From positions 1-64,000 of the forward strand of contig CAZBBX010000003.1 of the NCBI GenBank assembly GCA_964490325.1: a stretch of DNA of 64,000 bases, in the 5' to 3' direction. The first letter of the stretch is position 1. Each line of letters starts with the position of its first letter. Below are positions 15,804 through 24,610 of the stretch, piece by piece. The position numbers and the translations under genes are program-made. The notes under the pieces were generated by a model. It was given only the letters and a program-made list of their open reading frames with translations. It searched no databases and was not told where the DNA came from. Source of the stretch: DAOPJM01 sp964490325. GTDB taxonomy: Bacteria; Bacillota; Clostridia; Christensenellales; CAG-138.

Positions 15804-16994
15804 ATGCAGCGTGTTTTACTCGTCCGCTATGCGGAGATCCACCTCAAGGGTCTGAATCGTCCCTACTTCGAGCGGATGCTCGTGGAGCGCATCAAGCAGG
15901 CGCTGGAGCCGCTTACCGCAAAGATCGTGCGGGAGCAGGGGCGCGTGTTCGTTTCCGAGATCCCGGAGGAGCTGATCGATAAGGCAGCCGATCGTCTGTG
16001 CGAGGTCTTTGGCGTACATTCGGTCAGTATTGCCGCCTGCGTAGAAAAGGACTATTCCGTCATCAGTGCGGCTGTGCGCGAAATGCTGCGGCCGCAGCTT
16101 GCGGAGTCGGACAAGCCCGTCCGTTTCAAGGTGTTTGCCCGCCGTGCGGACAAGCGTTTTCCCATGAACTCCGATGAGATCTGCAGGGAGCTGGGTCACG
16201 ATCTGCTCGACGCCTTCCCCTGCCTGACGGTGGATGTGCATAAGCCGCAGCTCAAGGTCACGGTGGAGATCCGTCAGGAGCAGGCCTACCTGCTTACCGA
16301 CGAAAAGAAGGGACCCGGCGGCATGCCCGTAGGCTGCAACGGCAAGGCCATGCTGCTTATCTCGGGTGGAATCGACAGCCCCGTTGCAGGCTACATGATC
16401 GCCAAGCGCGGTGTGAGCCTCAGCGCCATTCATTTTTACAGCTATCCCTACACCAGTGAACGTGCCCGCGACAAGGTCGTTGAGCTGACCAAGCTCGTGG
16501 CGCGCTATGCGGGAGACATAGACCTCTACTTGGTACCCTTTACCGACATTCAGCTTACGATCTACGACCGCTGCCCCTCCAGCGAAACGACCGTGTTGAT
16601 GCGCAGACTGATGATGCAGCTTGCGGAGCGTACGGCGTTAAAGTGCGGCGCACAGGCGCTGATCACGGGGGAGGCGTTGGGACAGGTCGCAAGCCAAACC
16701 TTGGAGAGCCTGACGGTGACGAACGATGCGGTGCAGCTGCTGGTCATGCGTCCGTTGATCGGCTTCGACAAGGAGGACATCGTTGAAAAAGCGCAGGCGA
16801 TCGGCACCTTCGAGACGTCCATCCTACCGTACGAGGACTGCTGCACGGTCTTTGTGCCGCAGCATCCCGTAACAAAGCCCAAGCTGGAGAAGCTGCGCGA
16901 AAGCGAGGCCTTGGTAGACTTTGCGCCCCTGATCGAGGAGGCCATGAACAAGACCGAGCTTGTAAAGATTTCACACAGTATTTTCAATTTTTAG
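15804..16994 (+). CDS. thiI: tRNA 4-thiouridine synthase
   Basis: 396 residues: an N-terminal ferredoxin-like plus THUMP region (~1-165, containing VRFKVFARRADKRFPMNS) and a C-terminal PP-loop ATPase whose motif is LISGGIDSPVAGYM. It thiolates U8 of tRNA and may supply sulfur for thiamine. The C-terminal rhodanese domain of the E. coli enzyme is absent, as usual in Firmicutes, consistent with the desulfurase gene immediately upstream. Confidence 0.95.
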   Translation: MQRVLLVRYAEIHLKGLNRPYFERMLVERIKQALEPLTAKIVREQGRVFVSEIPEELIDKAADRLCEVFGVHSVSIAACVEKDYSVISAAVREMLRPQLAESDKPVRFKVFARRADKRFPMNSDEICRELGHDLLDAFPCLTVDVHKPQLKVTVEIRQEQAYLLTDEKKGPGGMPVGCNGKAMLLISGGIDSPVAGYMIAKRGVSLSAIHFYSYPYTSERARDKVVELTKLVARYAGDIDLYLVPFTDIQLTIYDRCPSSETTVLMRRLMMQLAERTALKCGAQALITGEALGQVASQTLESLTVTNDAVQLLVMRPLIGFDKEDIVEKAQAIGTFETSILPYEDCCTVFVPQHPVTKPKLEKLRESEALVDFAPLIEEAMNKTELVKISHSIFNF

Positions 16995-17037
16995 TACGCA
17001 AACGTGATATACTGAGCGAAGAAAGGGGTGATCGCAG

Positions 17038-17316
17038 ATGAAAACCATTGCTCGAGTCGTGGGCAGCATCGTACTGATCGTGGTACTTGCCTGCGGTATA
17101 CTCTATTTTATGAACGAACGCGGCTGGCTCAACGGCAGTCTGGCGGATCTGGTTGATTCCGTGACGGGTCATGTGCTGGGCATCAAGGACGACACCGAGG
17201 ACTATTTAAAGGACGAGGGCTTCCTTCCAAGCGCCGTACCCTCCGCTGCAACGGCGGTCGAAACGCCGTTTGAGAGCGCCGAGCCGACAGCGGAGACGAC
17301 CAAAACGCCTGATTGA
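17038..17316 (+). CDS. Small membrane-anchored hypothetical protein
   Basis: 92 residues. An N-terminal membrane segment (~6-24, ARVVGSIVLIVVLACGILYF) precedes a short helix and a Thr/Ala/Pro/Glu-rich tail that looks disordered and exported. The ribosome-binding site GAAAGGGGTG supports translation, and a TATACT box lies 24 bp upstream. No family recognised. Confidence 0.6.
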   Translation: MKTIARVVGSIVLIVVLACGILYFMNERGWLNGSLADLVDSVTGHVLGIKDDTEDYLKDEGFLPSAVPSAATAVETPFESAEPTAETTKTPD

Positions 17317-17336
17317 CAAAAAACACAAACTTGCAC

Positions 17337-17365
17337 TTGACAAACCTGCGATTGGATGCTAATAT
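17337..17365 (+). promoter_or_regulatory. Promoter of tRNA-Pro
   Basis: Perfect -35 TTGACA (17337-17342), 17-nt spacer, -10 TAATAT (17360-17365). The expected start near 17372 leaves ~18 nt of 5' leader for RNase P. Confidence 0.8.
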
Positions 17366-17389
17366 AGCAAAGGTTCTTAAAGGAACTTT

Positions 17390-17466
17390 CTGGGTGTAGC
17401 GCAGTTTGGTAGCGTGCTTGAATGGGGTTCAAGAGGCCGGAAGTTCAAATCTTCTCACCCAGACCA
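17390..17466 (+). tRNA. tRNA-Pro (anticodon GGG), CCA encoded
   Basis: Full cloverleaf by eye. The acceptor stem is CTGGGTG / CACCCAG; D stem GCGC / GCGT with loop AGTTTGGTA; anticodon stem CTTGA / TCAAG with loop ATGGGGT (anticodon GGG); T arm GGAAG-TTCAAAT-CTTCT. The discriminator is A73 and CCA is encoded. U8, the ThiI target, is present. Confidence 0.95.
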
Positions 17467-17472
17467 AAAATT

Positions 17473-17497
17473 AGTCCCGTTCATCGGGACTTTTTTT
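17473..17497 (+). terminator. Terminator of tRNA-Pro
   Basis: Stem AGTCCCG / CGGGACT, loop TTCAT, then seven T residues. Confidence 0.9.
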
Positions 17498-17529
17498 GTA
17501 CCATAATTACCTTAAAAGGTTTTTTCGAA

Positions 17530-17563
17530 ATAGTAAACACCCTCCCGCGCAGGCAGGAGGGTG
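17530..17563 (-). terminator. Terminator of the molybdenum hydroxylase operon
   Basis: Minus-strand stem CACCCTCC / GGAGGGTG followed by TTTACTATTT, just past the stop of the large subunit gene. Confidence 0.75.
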
Positions 17564-17585
17564 CTTTGCTTGGTCGTTTGTGGGC

Positions 17586-19937
17586 TTACTCGCCCTTTTC
17601 TTCCCGTTCCTTTTTCTCCTTCAATGCGGCAAGCACCACATCGGGGGTGATGGGCATACGCGTGAAGCGAATGCCGATGGCGTTGTAGACGGCGTTTGCA
17701 ATGGCGGGAGCGCCGGGGACCATCAGTGGTTCGCCTACGCCGCGTGCGCCGAAGGGGCCTGTCGGCTCGGGATGCTCCACATAGCGCACCACAAGCTCTG
17801 GTACGTCATCGGCGGTCGGGATCTTGTAGTCCACGAAGCTCTTGTTGAGCACCTTGCCGTGGTTGAGCTTCAGTTCCTCAAAGATCGCGGTGCCCAAAGC
17901 CTGTACCATCGCGCCCTCACTCTGTGCGGCGAAGGTGGCGGGGTTGATGACCTTGCCCGCATCGAAGCAGGAGACCATCTTGAGCACACGGATCGCGCCC
18001 GTCTCGGTGTCCACCTCGACCTCAGCGCCGTTGACGCCCATCGTCCAGAAGGCGGCAGGATGGTGCTTCGCTACGCCTGTTTTCTTGTCGGTGTTGATGT
18101 TGTTCTCCAGCGTGAAGGTGCCAACGCCGATGGCGGGTCCGCCGTAGCCGGAGCCATCGGGGAAGGCAATGCCCAGTGCAAAGTCCTTCAGCGGTGCGCG
18201 CCGTTCGGGATAGATGGAGTGAACGACATAGCCGTCGCGCAGCTCCAGATCGCGCTTGACAGCGCCAAGCTGGATCTGTGCCAGATCCAAGATCTTATCC
18301 CTGAGGTTCTCTGCGGCAAGCAGCACGGCGTTGCCTGCGCAGTAGGTCGTGCGCGACGCAACGGTCTGCCACTCGTAGGGCGTATTCTCCGTGTCGCCGG
18401 ATACGAAGGTGATCTTGTCGACAGTCACACCCAGTACCTCCGCCGCGATCTGCGGCAGCACGGTGGCGGCGCCTTGGCCGATCTCCATGCCGCTGCTCAT
18501 CAGGTAGAAGGTCCCGTCCTCGTTCATGCGGATGATGGCTGCGCTGCCCGCGTTCGTGGGCATGGACGGTGATTTCCAACCGCCCGCTATGCCCTTGGCA
18601 CGGATCTTGGTGGGACTGCCTGAAGGCTCGCAGGGCTTGTCAAATTCCATTTCCTTCTCGACGATGTCGAGGCAGTCCTGATAGCCCGCAACGTCCATGC
18701 GCTCGCCCATGCCTGTGTGTCCGCCCGGCCGCAGACCGTTGATGCGGCGGATCTCAACAGGCGTGATGTCAACCTTTTCCGCCAGCATATCCATGTTTTG
18801 CTCGATAGCAAAGTGGATCTCGCACATGCCAAAGCCGCGATACGGTCCGCCCACGGGATGGTTGGTATACACGCAATAGCTGTCCGTCCACACATTGGGA
18901 ATGTCGTAAGGACCGGCAGAGGCCCAGCCGCCCGCTTTGGTGATGTTGACGCCATACTCGGTGTAAGCGCCGCCGTCCCAAGCGTAGTCGCTCTTGAGCG
19001 CTACGATGCGGCCGTCCTTCATTATACCTGTCTTGATGATGGCGTCCATGCCCTGCCGAACATAGGCGTTTACGAACTCATCCTCGCGGGTATAGATCAT
19101 CTTGACGGGGCGGCCGGGGAAGCGCTTTGCCAAAGGAATGACGATGCCCTCGATGGTCGTGCCCGCCTTTGCGCCAAAGCCGCCGCCCACAGCCTGCGAA
19201 ATGACGCGCAGACGGTTGAGCGGGATGTCAAAGGCGACGGACAGCGCCTGCCGCACCGCGTAGGGCGACTGGCAGCTTGCCCAGACGGTCAGCTTGCCAT
19301 CCTGATCATAGCGAGCGATGCAGCCGTGCGGCTCGATGGGCACATGCTGTACATGGGGAATGTAGAAATGGTTTTCGATGACATAGTCGGCTTCGGCAAA
19401 GGCCTTGTCGCAGTCGCCTTTGCGCAGCACATAGTGGTGCGAGATGTTGGTGCCCTTTTCGGGGTAAAAGATAGGGGCGACCTTGTAGGTGTGCAGGTCG
19501 GGGTGGATGATGGGCGCATCAGGCAGCATACCCTCTCTGGCGCTGCAGACGGGCTTGAGCTCCTCGTATTCGACCTTGACCAGCTTGCAGGCCTCGTCCG
19601 CGATCTCGGGCGTTTCTGCAGCAACGGCAGCAACGGCTTCGCCCATATACTTGGCGGTGTCGCCCGGCTTGGCCATGAAGAAACGATCCTCCAGATACAG
19701 ACCGGCGCGGTTGGGATACTCAGCGCCTGTCGTAACGGCGCGTACACCCGGCAGCTTTTCGGCCTCGGAGGTGTCTACGGACAGGATGCGCGCATGGGCA
19801 TAGGGGCTGCGGACAGCCTTGGCATAGAGCATACGCGGCAGACGAATGTCGTCCACATACTCCGCTGCACCCGTGACCTTCTTGACGGCGTCGGTACGCG
19901 TTACCGCATGGCCTACGCAGGTGAAGTCTTCTTTCAT
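17586..19937 (-). CDS. xdhA: Molybdenum hydroxylase, molybdopterin-binding subunit (xanthine dehydrogenase family)
   Basis: 783 residues. It binds the molybdenum cofactor and hydroxylates a purine or other N-heterocycle. Signatures: QAVGGGFGAKAGTTIEG, the Arg motif GGPYRGFGMCEIHFAIE, GMEIGQGAATVLPQIAAEVL, and the catalytic Glu in FGARGVGEPLMVP. The FAD and 2Fe-2S subunits are separate genes upstream, overlapping by 4 bp. With guaD, mocA, a hydantoinase and yedE elsewhere in the window, a selenium-dependent purine hydroxylase is plausible, but neither substrate nor selenium use can be read from the sequence. Related nicotinate or other hydroxylases remain possible. Confidence 0.88.
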   Translation of the reverse strand: MKEDFTCVGHAVTRTDAVKKVTGAAEYVDDIRLPRMLYAKAVRSPYAHARILSVDTSEAEKLPGVRAVTTGAEYPNRAGLYLEDRFFMAKPGDTAKYMGEAVAAVAAETPEIADEACKLVKVEYEELKPVCSAREGMLPDAPIIHPDLHTYKVAPIFYPEKGTNISHHYVLRKGDCDKAFAEADYVIENHFYIPHVQHVPIEPHGCIARYDQDGKLTVWASCQSPYAVRQALSVAFDIPLNRLRVISQAVGGGFGAKAGTTIEGIVIPLAKRFPGRPVKMIYTREDEFVNAYVRQGMDAIIKTGIMKDGRIVALKSDYAWDGGAYTEYGVNITKAGGWASAGPYDIPNVWTDSYCVYTNHPVGGPYRGFGMCEIHFAIEQNMDMLAEKVDITPVEIRRINGLRPGGHTGMGERMDVAGYQDCLDIVEKEMEFDKPCEPSGSPTKIRAKGIAGGWKSPSMPTNAGSAAIIRMNEDGTFYLMSSGMEIGQGAATVLPQIAAEVLGVTVDKITFVSGDTENTPYEWQTVASRTTYCAGNAVLLAAENLRDKILDLAQIQLGAVKRDLELRDGYVVHSIYPERRAPLKDFALGIAFPDGSGYGGPAIGVGTFTLENNINTDKKTGVAKHHPAAFWTMGVNGAEVEVDTETGAIRVLKMVSCFDAGKVINPATFAAQSEGAMVQALGTAIFEELKLNHGKVLNKSFVDYKIPTADDVPELVVRYVEHPEPTGPFGARGVGEPLMVPGAPAIANAVYNAIGIRFTRMPITPDVVLAALKEKKEREEKGE

Positions 19938-20419
19938 GCTTCATCACCCTCCTTCATACGCTTTGCCGCGTCTTCGATAGCCTCGATGATGCGGACATAG
20001 CCCGTGCAGCGGCACAGGTTGCCGCTGATGGCCTTGACGATCTCGTGGCGGCTCGGGTCGGGATTCTCGTTTAGCAGAGCCGTGGCGCTCATCACGAAGC
20101 CCGGCGTGCAGAAGCCGCACTGCAGTGCCGCATGATCGACAAAGGACTGCTGTACGGGGGAAAGCTTGCCGTTTTTCGCAAGACCCTCGATGGTCGTGAT
20201 ATGCATACCATCCATCTCGGGTGCGAGGATGAGGCAGGCGTTGACGGGCTTGCCGTCCACGATGACCGTACAGGCGCCGCATTCACCTGCGCCGCAGCCT
20301 TCCTTAGTGCCTGTGAAATCCAGCTGATCACGCAGAACGTTCAGCATGGTGTGATTGGCCTGTACGTTCAGCGTGACGGGTTGATCGTTCAGATAGAACT
20401 CTACGGGATACAATTTCAT
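19934..20419 (-). CDS. xdhC: Molybdenum hydroxylase, [2Fe-2S] subunit
   Basis: 161 residues with two [2Fe-2S] domains. The plant-type ferredoxin cluster is GCGAGECGACTV with a further Cys in VNACL. The C-terminal cluster is QCGFCTPGFVMSA and GNLCRCTGYVRI. It relays electrons from the Mo site to FAD. Start overlaps the FAD subunit stop by 4 bp and its own stop overlaps the large subunit start by 4 bp, so the three are translated as one set. Confidence 0.93.
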   Translation of the reverse strand: MKLYPVEFYLNDQPVTLNVQANHTMLNVLRDQLDFTGTKEGCGAGECGACTVIVDGKPVNACLILAPEMDGMHITTIEGLAKNGKLSPVQQSFVDHAALQCGFCTPGFVMSATALLNENPDPSRHEIVKAISGNLCRCTGYVRIIEAIEDAAKRMKEGDEA

Positions 20420-21267
20420 AGCTGTTCGCCTCCCTCCGCCAGAGCTTCCAATCCCTTGCGCACGATGAGTTCGACCATGTCGAGTCGATACTCCTTGGGT
20501 GCGCGGACGTCGCTGATGGGCTTGACCTCGGTGCGCGCACAGCTTGCTGCTGCCTCGATGCGCTCCCGATCAAGCGGTTGTCCGTTTAGGATGGCCTCTG
20601 TTTTGTCAAGACGCAGCGGGGTGGGCGCTACGGAACCGAATGCCACGCGATACTCGTTGCCCACGCGTACGACGGTGCCGCAGACGGTGGACAGGTCGAC
20701 CTCGCGACGGCGGGAGATCTTGCGATAGACGCCGCGCAGTCCCTCCTGATACGGCACCTTGATACCCACGACCAGTTCGTCGGGCTTGAGCAGGGTGCGG
20801 CGCACAAAGGTGATAAACTCGCGGATCGGCAGCTCGCGCTTGCCCTCCGCACCCTCCGTGCAGACGATCGCGTTGCATGCATACAGCGGGGTACCCGTGT
20901 CGCACAGCGGCGAGGCGTTGACGATGTTGCCGATGCAGGTGGCACGGTTGCGAACCTGCTTGCTGCCAACCGACGAAGCGGCTTCCGCCAGGAACGGATA
21001 GTACGTCTGTACATCGGGATAGGCGGCAAGCTCGTTCATTGTTACGGATGCGCCGATCCAAAGCCCCTCGGTCTTCGAAAAGCGAAGACCCTTTAGATCG
21101 GGTATCTTTTTGAGATCCATTACATAGTCGGGGGAGATAAGATGTTCACGCAGCAGGATCACAACGTCCGTGCCGCCGTTCATCACCTTCAAAGCATCGC
21201 CATACTTTTGCCGCATGGCGATGGCTTCGGCAAGTGTTTTTGGTTGAAGGTACTCAAATTCTTTCAT
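20416..21267 (-). CDS. xdhB: Molybdenum hydroxylase, FAD-binding subunit
   Basis: 283 residues of the CO dehydrogenase flavoprotein (VAO-fold) family. The FAD-binding segments VMNGGTDVVILLREHL, the SVGSKQVRNRATCIGNIVNAS motif and DTGTPLYACNA are present. ATG 21267 is chosen because of GGAGG 6 nt upstream. It is the first gene of the operon and is preceded by a ~115-nt leader with two short hairpins. The order FAD, Fe-S, Mo is common in clostridial enzymes of this type. Confidence 0.9.
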   Translation of the reverse strand: MKEFEYLQPKTLAEAIAMRQKYGDALKVMNGGTDVVILLREHLISPDYVMDLKKIPDLKGLRFSKTEGLWIGASVTMNELAAYPDVQTYYPFLAEAASSVGSKQVRNRATCIGNIVNASPLCDTGTPLYACNAIVCTEGAEGKRELPIREFITFVRRTLLKPDELVVGIKVPYQEGLRGVYRKISRRREVDLSTVCGTVVRVGNEYRVAFGSVAPTPLRLDKTEAILNGQPLDRERIEAAASCARTEVKPISDVRAPKEYRLDMVELIVRKGLEALAEGGEQL

Positions 21268-21303
21268 ATAACCTCCGCATCCCAGAATGTCCAAAGATCT
21301 TCA

Positions 21304-21332
21304 CCCTGCCGTACGCAGGGCCTGCATACAGG
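21304..21332 (-). promoter_or_regulatory. Two adjacent hairpins in the leader of the hydroxylase operon
   Basis: CCCTGC / GCAGGG with a 5-nt loop (21304-21320) and CCTG / CAGG with a 4-nt loop (21321-21332) lie back to back in the transcribed leader. No known riboswitch was recognised. The remaining stretch 21333-21388 shows no other clear signal. Confidence 0.4.
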
Positions 21333-21388
21333 GCAATGGGAATAAACATACACATTGAAAAAACGTGCGCTCCCTGTCGAACAAAAAT

Positions 21389-21417
21389 AGTTTAACACAC
21401 TGCAGGGGGCATTTCAA
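21389..21417 (-). promoter_or_regulatory. Promoter of the molybdenum hydroxylase operon
   Basis: Minus strand: -35 TTGAAA (21417-21412), 17-nt spacer, -10 TAAACT (21394-21389). The start would be near 21382. From here to ~21515 the gap is AT-rich with no other visible feature. Confidence 0.65.
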
Positions 21418-21514
21418 GGGTTTCCGCCGATTTGCGTTATTTTATTCAAAGAATTACGACGACGTTCCAAAGAAGAAAGAAAAAGGCAAGAATGAATATA
21501 TTGCCACAATATGC

Positions 21515-21550
21515 AAATAAAAGGGTCGCCCTTCAAAACAGGCGACCCTT
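21515..21550 (-). terminator. Terminator of the LCP gene
   Basis: A 10-bp perfect stem AAGGGTCGCC / GGCGACCCTT with a 10-nt loop, followed by TTATTT on the minus strand. Confidence 0.88.
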
Positions 21551-21571
21551 ACTTAAAAATGCAGGAAGAAT

Positions 21572-23308
21572 TTAGTTAAAATTCACTTTTATCGCGTTGA
21601 TGCTCTTGTCATCCCAGTAGTTGATGCCCCAAGCCGAGCCGGAAACGAAGGTGGAATTATAGGAGCAGGCGATGGTAAAGCCCTTCACACCGCTGTAGCC
21701 AAACTCCTTGGCAACGGCTATTGCCAGCTGCTGCACGGTGTCCAATTGCACAAGATAATTCGCACCAGCCGTGCCAAGGTTGTTGGAGCTGCCGTTTGCG
21801 GCCTTGGAAGCCTCCTTATCCGCCTTGCTCTTGCAGCTTTCCAGCTCAGTCAACGCGTCAAGGTATTGCTGATACAGTGCGCGCTGCGTCTCCGTATACT
21901 GCCTTGTCAGTTCAGTGGAGCTTCCATAAGTATAGGAAACATGACCGATCAGATTGCCCTGCGCCTCGGGGGTCGCGGTGGGAACGGCGGTATAGTCCGC
22001 AGTGGGCGTTGCCGTGGGAATGGGGGTGATTTCAGCGGTCGCTTCGGGCGTGGCGGAAAATTCGGGCAACAGATCGTCCGCATCAATGAGCGCCTGCACA
22101 TAGGCGGTCAAAGGAGCGCACAGCTCGATGTAGTGGTCATACAGCATGTCTGCCCAAGTATACTGTGCGTAGTTCTTGGTGTACTTGCTGCGATAGCTTG
22201 CCTTAACGCCGTATATCTTTTGGATGATGTCCACGCGGTTGGACTGGTCGGTAAAGACAAAATTCCAGTGGAACAGCGTTGCGCCGGAGCCGCTCATGGA
22301 GTACATGCCGATGTCATCGGCGTTGAGCTTATAGCCGAAGGCTGCAAGCGCGGCGGTCTGCTCGACGGTACAGTTGGTGTACAGTCCGCCGCTGAAGGTG
22401 GACAGGATCTCCGGCGCCTTGACCAGCAGATTGCTCTCACGGATGCTCTTGAACAAGGCGACCATCATGTTCTTCTGGCGGTTGACGCGAGCGGAATCGC
22501 TGGTGGCCATGGTGGTGTGTCCGCCCTTGCGCACACGCATATAGTCCAGCACGGCCTGCCCATCCATATACTGATAGCCCGCCTTGTAGTAGCGGCCGCC
22601 GTTGTCAAAGTCGCCCTCGACCTCATACCACACACCGCCCACGATGTCCACCAGCTGCTTGACGGACTCCATGGTCACCGCGTAGTAATAGTTCACCTCA
22701 ATGCCGCCAAGCATCCACTCGGCAGCGTCGCAGACCTTTTGAAAGCCCTCGCCGTTCTTGCAGAACAGACCGTAATTCGTGCCGTCCGTGCCGCAGTTTA
22801 AAGAGGCGTTGAGCTTGTAGATGCCCTTGACGTTGGGAATGCTTGCGTAGGTATCTCTGGGCAGACTGATCAGGTCGGCACGGTTTTGGTCGAAGTTCAG
22901 CGCAAGCACCATCATCACATCCGAGTGGAAGGAGTTGCCGCCCTTACCGTTCCAATCCTCCACACGCGCTTCCTCATAATCAACGCCGATCAGCAGGATG
23001 TTGACGATATTCCCGCTCAAAATGGAGGTGTCCGCCTCGCTCATGAGCTGCTCATAGGGGTCGATGGTGGGGGTGGGTTCGGGCGTAGCGGTGGCGTCGG
23101 GAGCAAGCGTAGCGCCGTCGGGCGTAGCGCTCGTTTCCAAGATACCGCCCGATGCGGCAGGCGTAGCGGTGGCCTTTCCGCCAAAGAGATTTAGTTGGTA
23201 ATCCCCGTTGAACACAACGTCATACAGCTTTGTTCCGACAAGGATCCCGATCGCAACGGCCAGCACGGCTACGGAAGCAATGATGGCCCATTTGACATTC
23301 TTTTTCAT
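21572..23308 (-). CDS. LytR-CpsA-Psr (LCP) family cell wall ligase
   Basis: 578 residues. One membrane helix (~8-25, WAIIASVAVLAVAIGILVG), a Thr/Ala/Pro spacer, then the LCP domain. The domain contains NILLIGVDYEEAR, the Asp-rich SDVMMVLALNFD, the arginine site DLISLPRDTYASIP and YKLNASLNCG. LCP proteins attach teichoic acids or other glycopolymers from lipid carriers to peptidoglycan. A second spacer (ATPTADYTAVPTATPEAQG) leads to a ~130-residue C-terminal domain not seen in simple LCP proteins. Start has GAGGTG upstream. The leader carries two hairpins. Confidence 0.88.
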   Translation of the reverse strand: MKKNVKWAIIASVAVLAVAIGILVGTKLYDVVFNGDYQLNLFGGKATATPAASGGILETSATPDGATLAPDATATPEPTPTIDPYEQLMSEADTSILSGNIVNILLIGVDYEEARVEDWNGKGGNSFHSDVMMVLALNFDQNRADLISLPRDTYASIPNVKGIYKLNASLNCGTDGTNYGLFCKNGEGFQKVCDAAEWMLGGIEVNYYYAVTMESVKQLVDIVGGVWYEVEGDFDNGGRYYKAGYQYMDGQAVLDYMRVRKGGHTTMATSDSARVNRQKNMMVALFKSIRESNLLVKAPEILSTFSGGLYTNCTVEQTAALAAFGYKLNADDIGMYSMSGSGATLFHWNFVFTDQSNRVDIIQKIYGVKASYRSKYTKNYAQYTWADMLYDHYIELCAPLTAYVQALIDADDLLPEFSATPEATAEITPIPTATPTADYTAVPTATPEAQGNLIGHVSYTYGSSTELTRQYTETQRALYQQYLDALTELESCKSKADKEASKAANGSSNNLGTAGANYLVQLDTVQQLAIAVAKEFGYSGVKGFTIACSYNSTFVSGSAWGINYWDDKSINAIKVNFN

Positions 23309-23328
23309 AGTTCACCTCACAGTGTGCT

Positions 23329-23373
23329 GCCGTTTACGGCAACATGGTGCGGGGAGCAGTGATCCCGCTCCCC
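23329..23373 (-). promoter_or_regulatory. Paired hairpins in the leader of the LCP gene
   Basis: GGGGAGC / GCTCCCC (9-nt loop) and, nearer the gene, GCCGT-AA-ACGGC. The second hairpin lies ~10 nt before the ribosome-binding site. They could be a termination or translation control element; no T run follows, so plain termination is unlikely. Confidence 0.45.
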
Positions 23374-23485
23374 AAGGACAGTATATCGATATTATCTTAG
23401 ACCATCGGCAAATCGTTTACCAGTCTCAAAAAGGAATATTACAAACAGTTTACAAATAAGACGCAGACCGTCTGAAAGTCGGGAC

Positions 23486-23513
23486 TGGTCAAAGCCAACT
23501 TTTGTGCTATAAT
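23486..23513 (+). promoter_or_regulatory. Promoter of the GT2-GtrA operon
   Basis: -35 TGGTCA (23486-23491), 16-nt spacer, consensus -10 TATAAT (23508-23513). Confidence 0.6.
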
Positions 23514-23549
23514 AAACTGAATTCTTATGGGAATGAATGAGGGCAGGAA

Positions 23550-24605
23550 ATGTTGGTCATTATACCCGCATACCAACCGGATGAAAAACTGAAGAAAGTT
23601 GTGCTGGATCTGCGCGCAGAGACAGACTATCCCCTTTTGATTGTTGACGATGGCAGCAGCGAAAGCTGCATGCCGCTGTTTGCGGAGCTTGAAGCCTATG
23701 CGACCGTGCTGCATCACGACGGAAACAAGGGCAAGGGACGCGCCATGAAGACGGCCTTTGCTTGGGCAAAGGAGCATTGCGCCCCCGATGAGGGCGTTGT
23801 GGCGGTGGATGCAGACGGACAGCATCTTACAAAGGACGTGCTGCGCGTTTGCGAGTGCTACGAGCAGAACAAGGACGCGCTCGTACTCGGTTCCCGCCGC
23901 TTCACAGGCAAGGTGCCGTTCAAGAGCAGAGCAGGCAACGCCATAACCCGCGGTGTGTTTCATGCCTCAACGGGGGTAAAGGTGTACGACACGCAGACGG
24001 GGCTTCGCGCCTTTTCCGTGCAGCGCATCCCCCTGATGCTGGAGCTGAAGGGCGAACGCTACGAGTACGAGATCAACCAGCTCCTGCAATGTACTCGCGA
24101 CCATATCCCCATCGTGGAGGTACCCATCGATACGGTGTACATTCAGGACAACGAATCGTCGCACTTTCATGCTTTACGGGATTCTTGGCGCATCTACAAG
24201 GTGATCTTGGGCTTCATCAGCTCCTCGCTTTTGAGCTTTGCGTTGGATTACATCCTCTTTTTGCTGCTGTCCATGGCCACGCATGGACTGACGATCCCTT
24301 TCATCGCAGCAAAGCTCGATTGGTCACGCATCGTAAGCACGGCGGGAGCAAGAGTGGTGAGTCTGGTGTTCAACTACAGCTTGAACCGCAAGGTGGTCTT
24401 TCAGGCTGCCAATCGCAGCAGCTTTCCCCGCTTTGTGCTGTTGGCGGTCGCGATCTACTTTGCGCAGCTCGGCTTGCTGACGCTGCTGACCGACGTCGTG
24501 GGGATCCACGAGTGGCTGAGCTATATCGTTGCACAGCTCATCCTGTACCCTCTGAATTTTCTTCTGCAGCGGAAATTTGTATTTGTGAAAGGGAAAGGGA
24601 ATTAA
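23550..24605 (+). CDS. Glycosyltransferase family 2 fused to a GtrA-like membrane domain
   Basis: 351 residues. The N-terminal GT-A domain (~1-205) has LVIIPAYQPDEKL, the nucleotide-binding IVDDGSS and the DxD motif VAVDADGQHL. It is of the DPM1/GtrB type that loads a sugar onto undecaprenyl phosphate. The C-terminal ~125 residues form four hydrophobic segments of the GtrA/DPMS family (SSLLSFALDYILFLLLSM; FNYSLNRKVVF; a typical NFLLQRKFVF end), thought to flip or anchor the lipid-linked sugar. The fusion puts both steps in one protein. The NAGPA-type gene follows 5 bp later. Confidence 0.88.
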   Translation: MLVIIPAYQPDEKLKKVVLDLRAETDYPLLIVDDGSSESCMPLFAELEAYATVLHHDGNKGKGRAMKTAFAWAKEHCAPDEGVVAVDADGQHLTKDVLRVCECYEQNKDALVLGSRRFTGKVPFKSRAGNAITRGVFHASTGVKVYDTQTGLRAFSVQRIPLMLELKGERYEYEINQLLQCTRDHIPIVEVPIDTVYIQDNESSHFHALRDSWRIYKVILGFISSSLLSFALDYILFLLLSMATHGLTIPFIAAKLDWSRIVSTAGARVVSLVFNYSLNRKVVFQAANRSSFPRFVLLAVAIYFAQLGLLTLLTDVVGIHEWLSYIVAQLILYPLNFLLQRKFVFVKGKGN

Positions 24606-24610
24606 CTTAG

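Noticed and set aside
17390..17466. tRNA-Pro as an integration site for a mobile element.
   Set aside because: No integrase, direct repeat of the tRNA end, or change in gene content was seen next to it.
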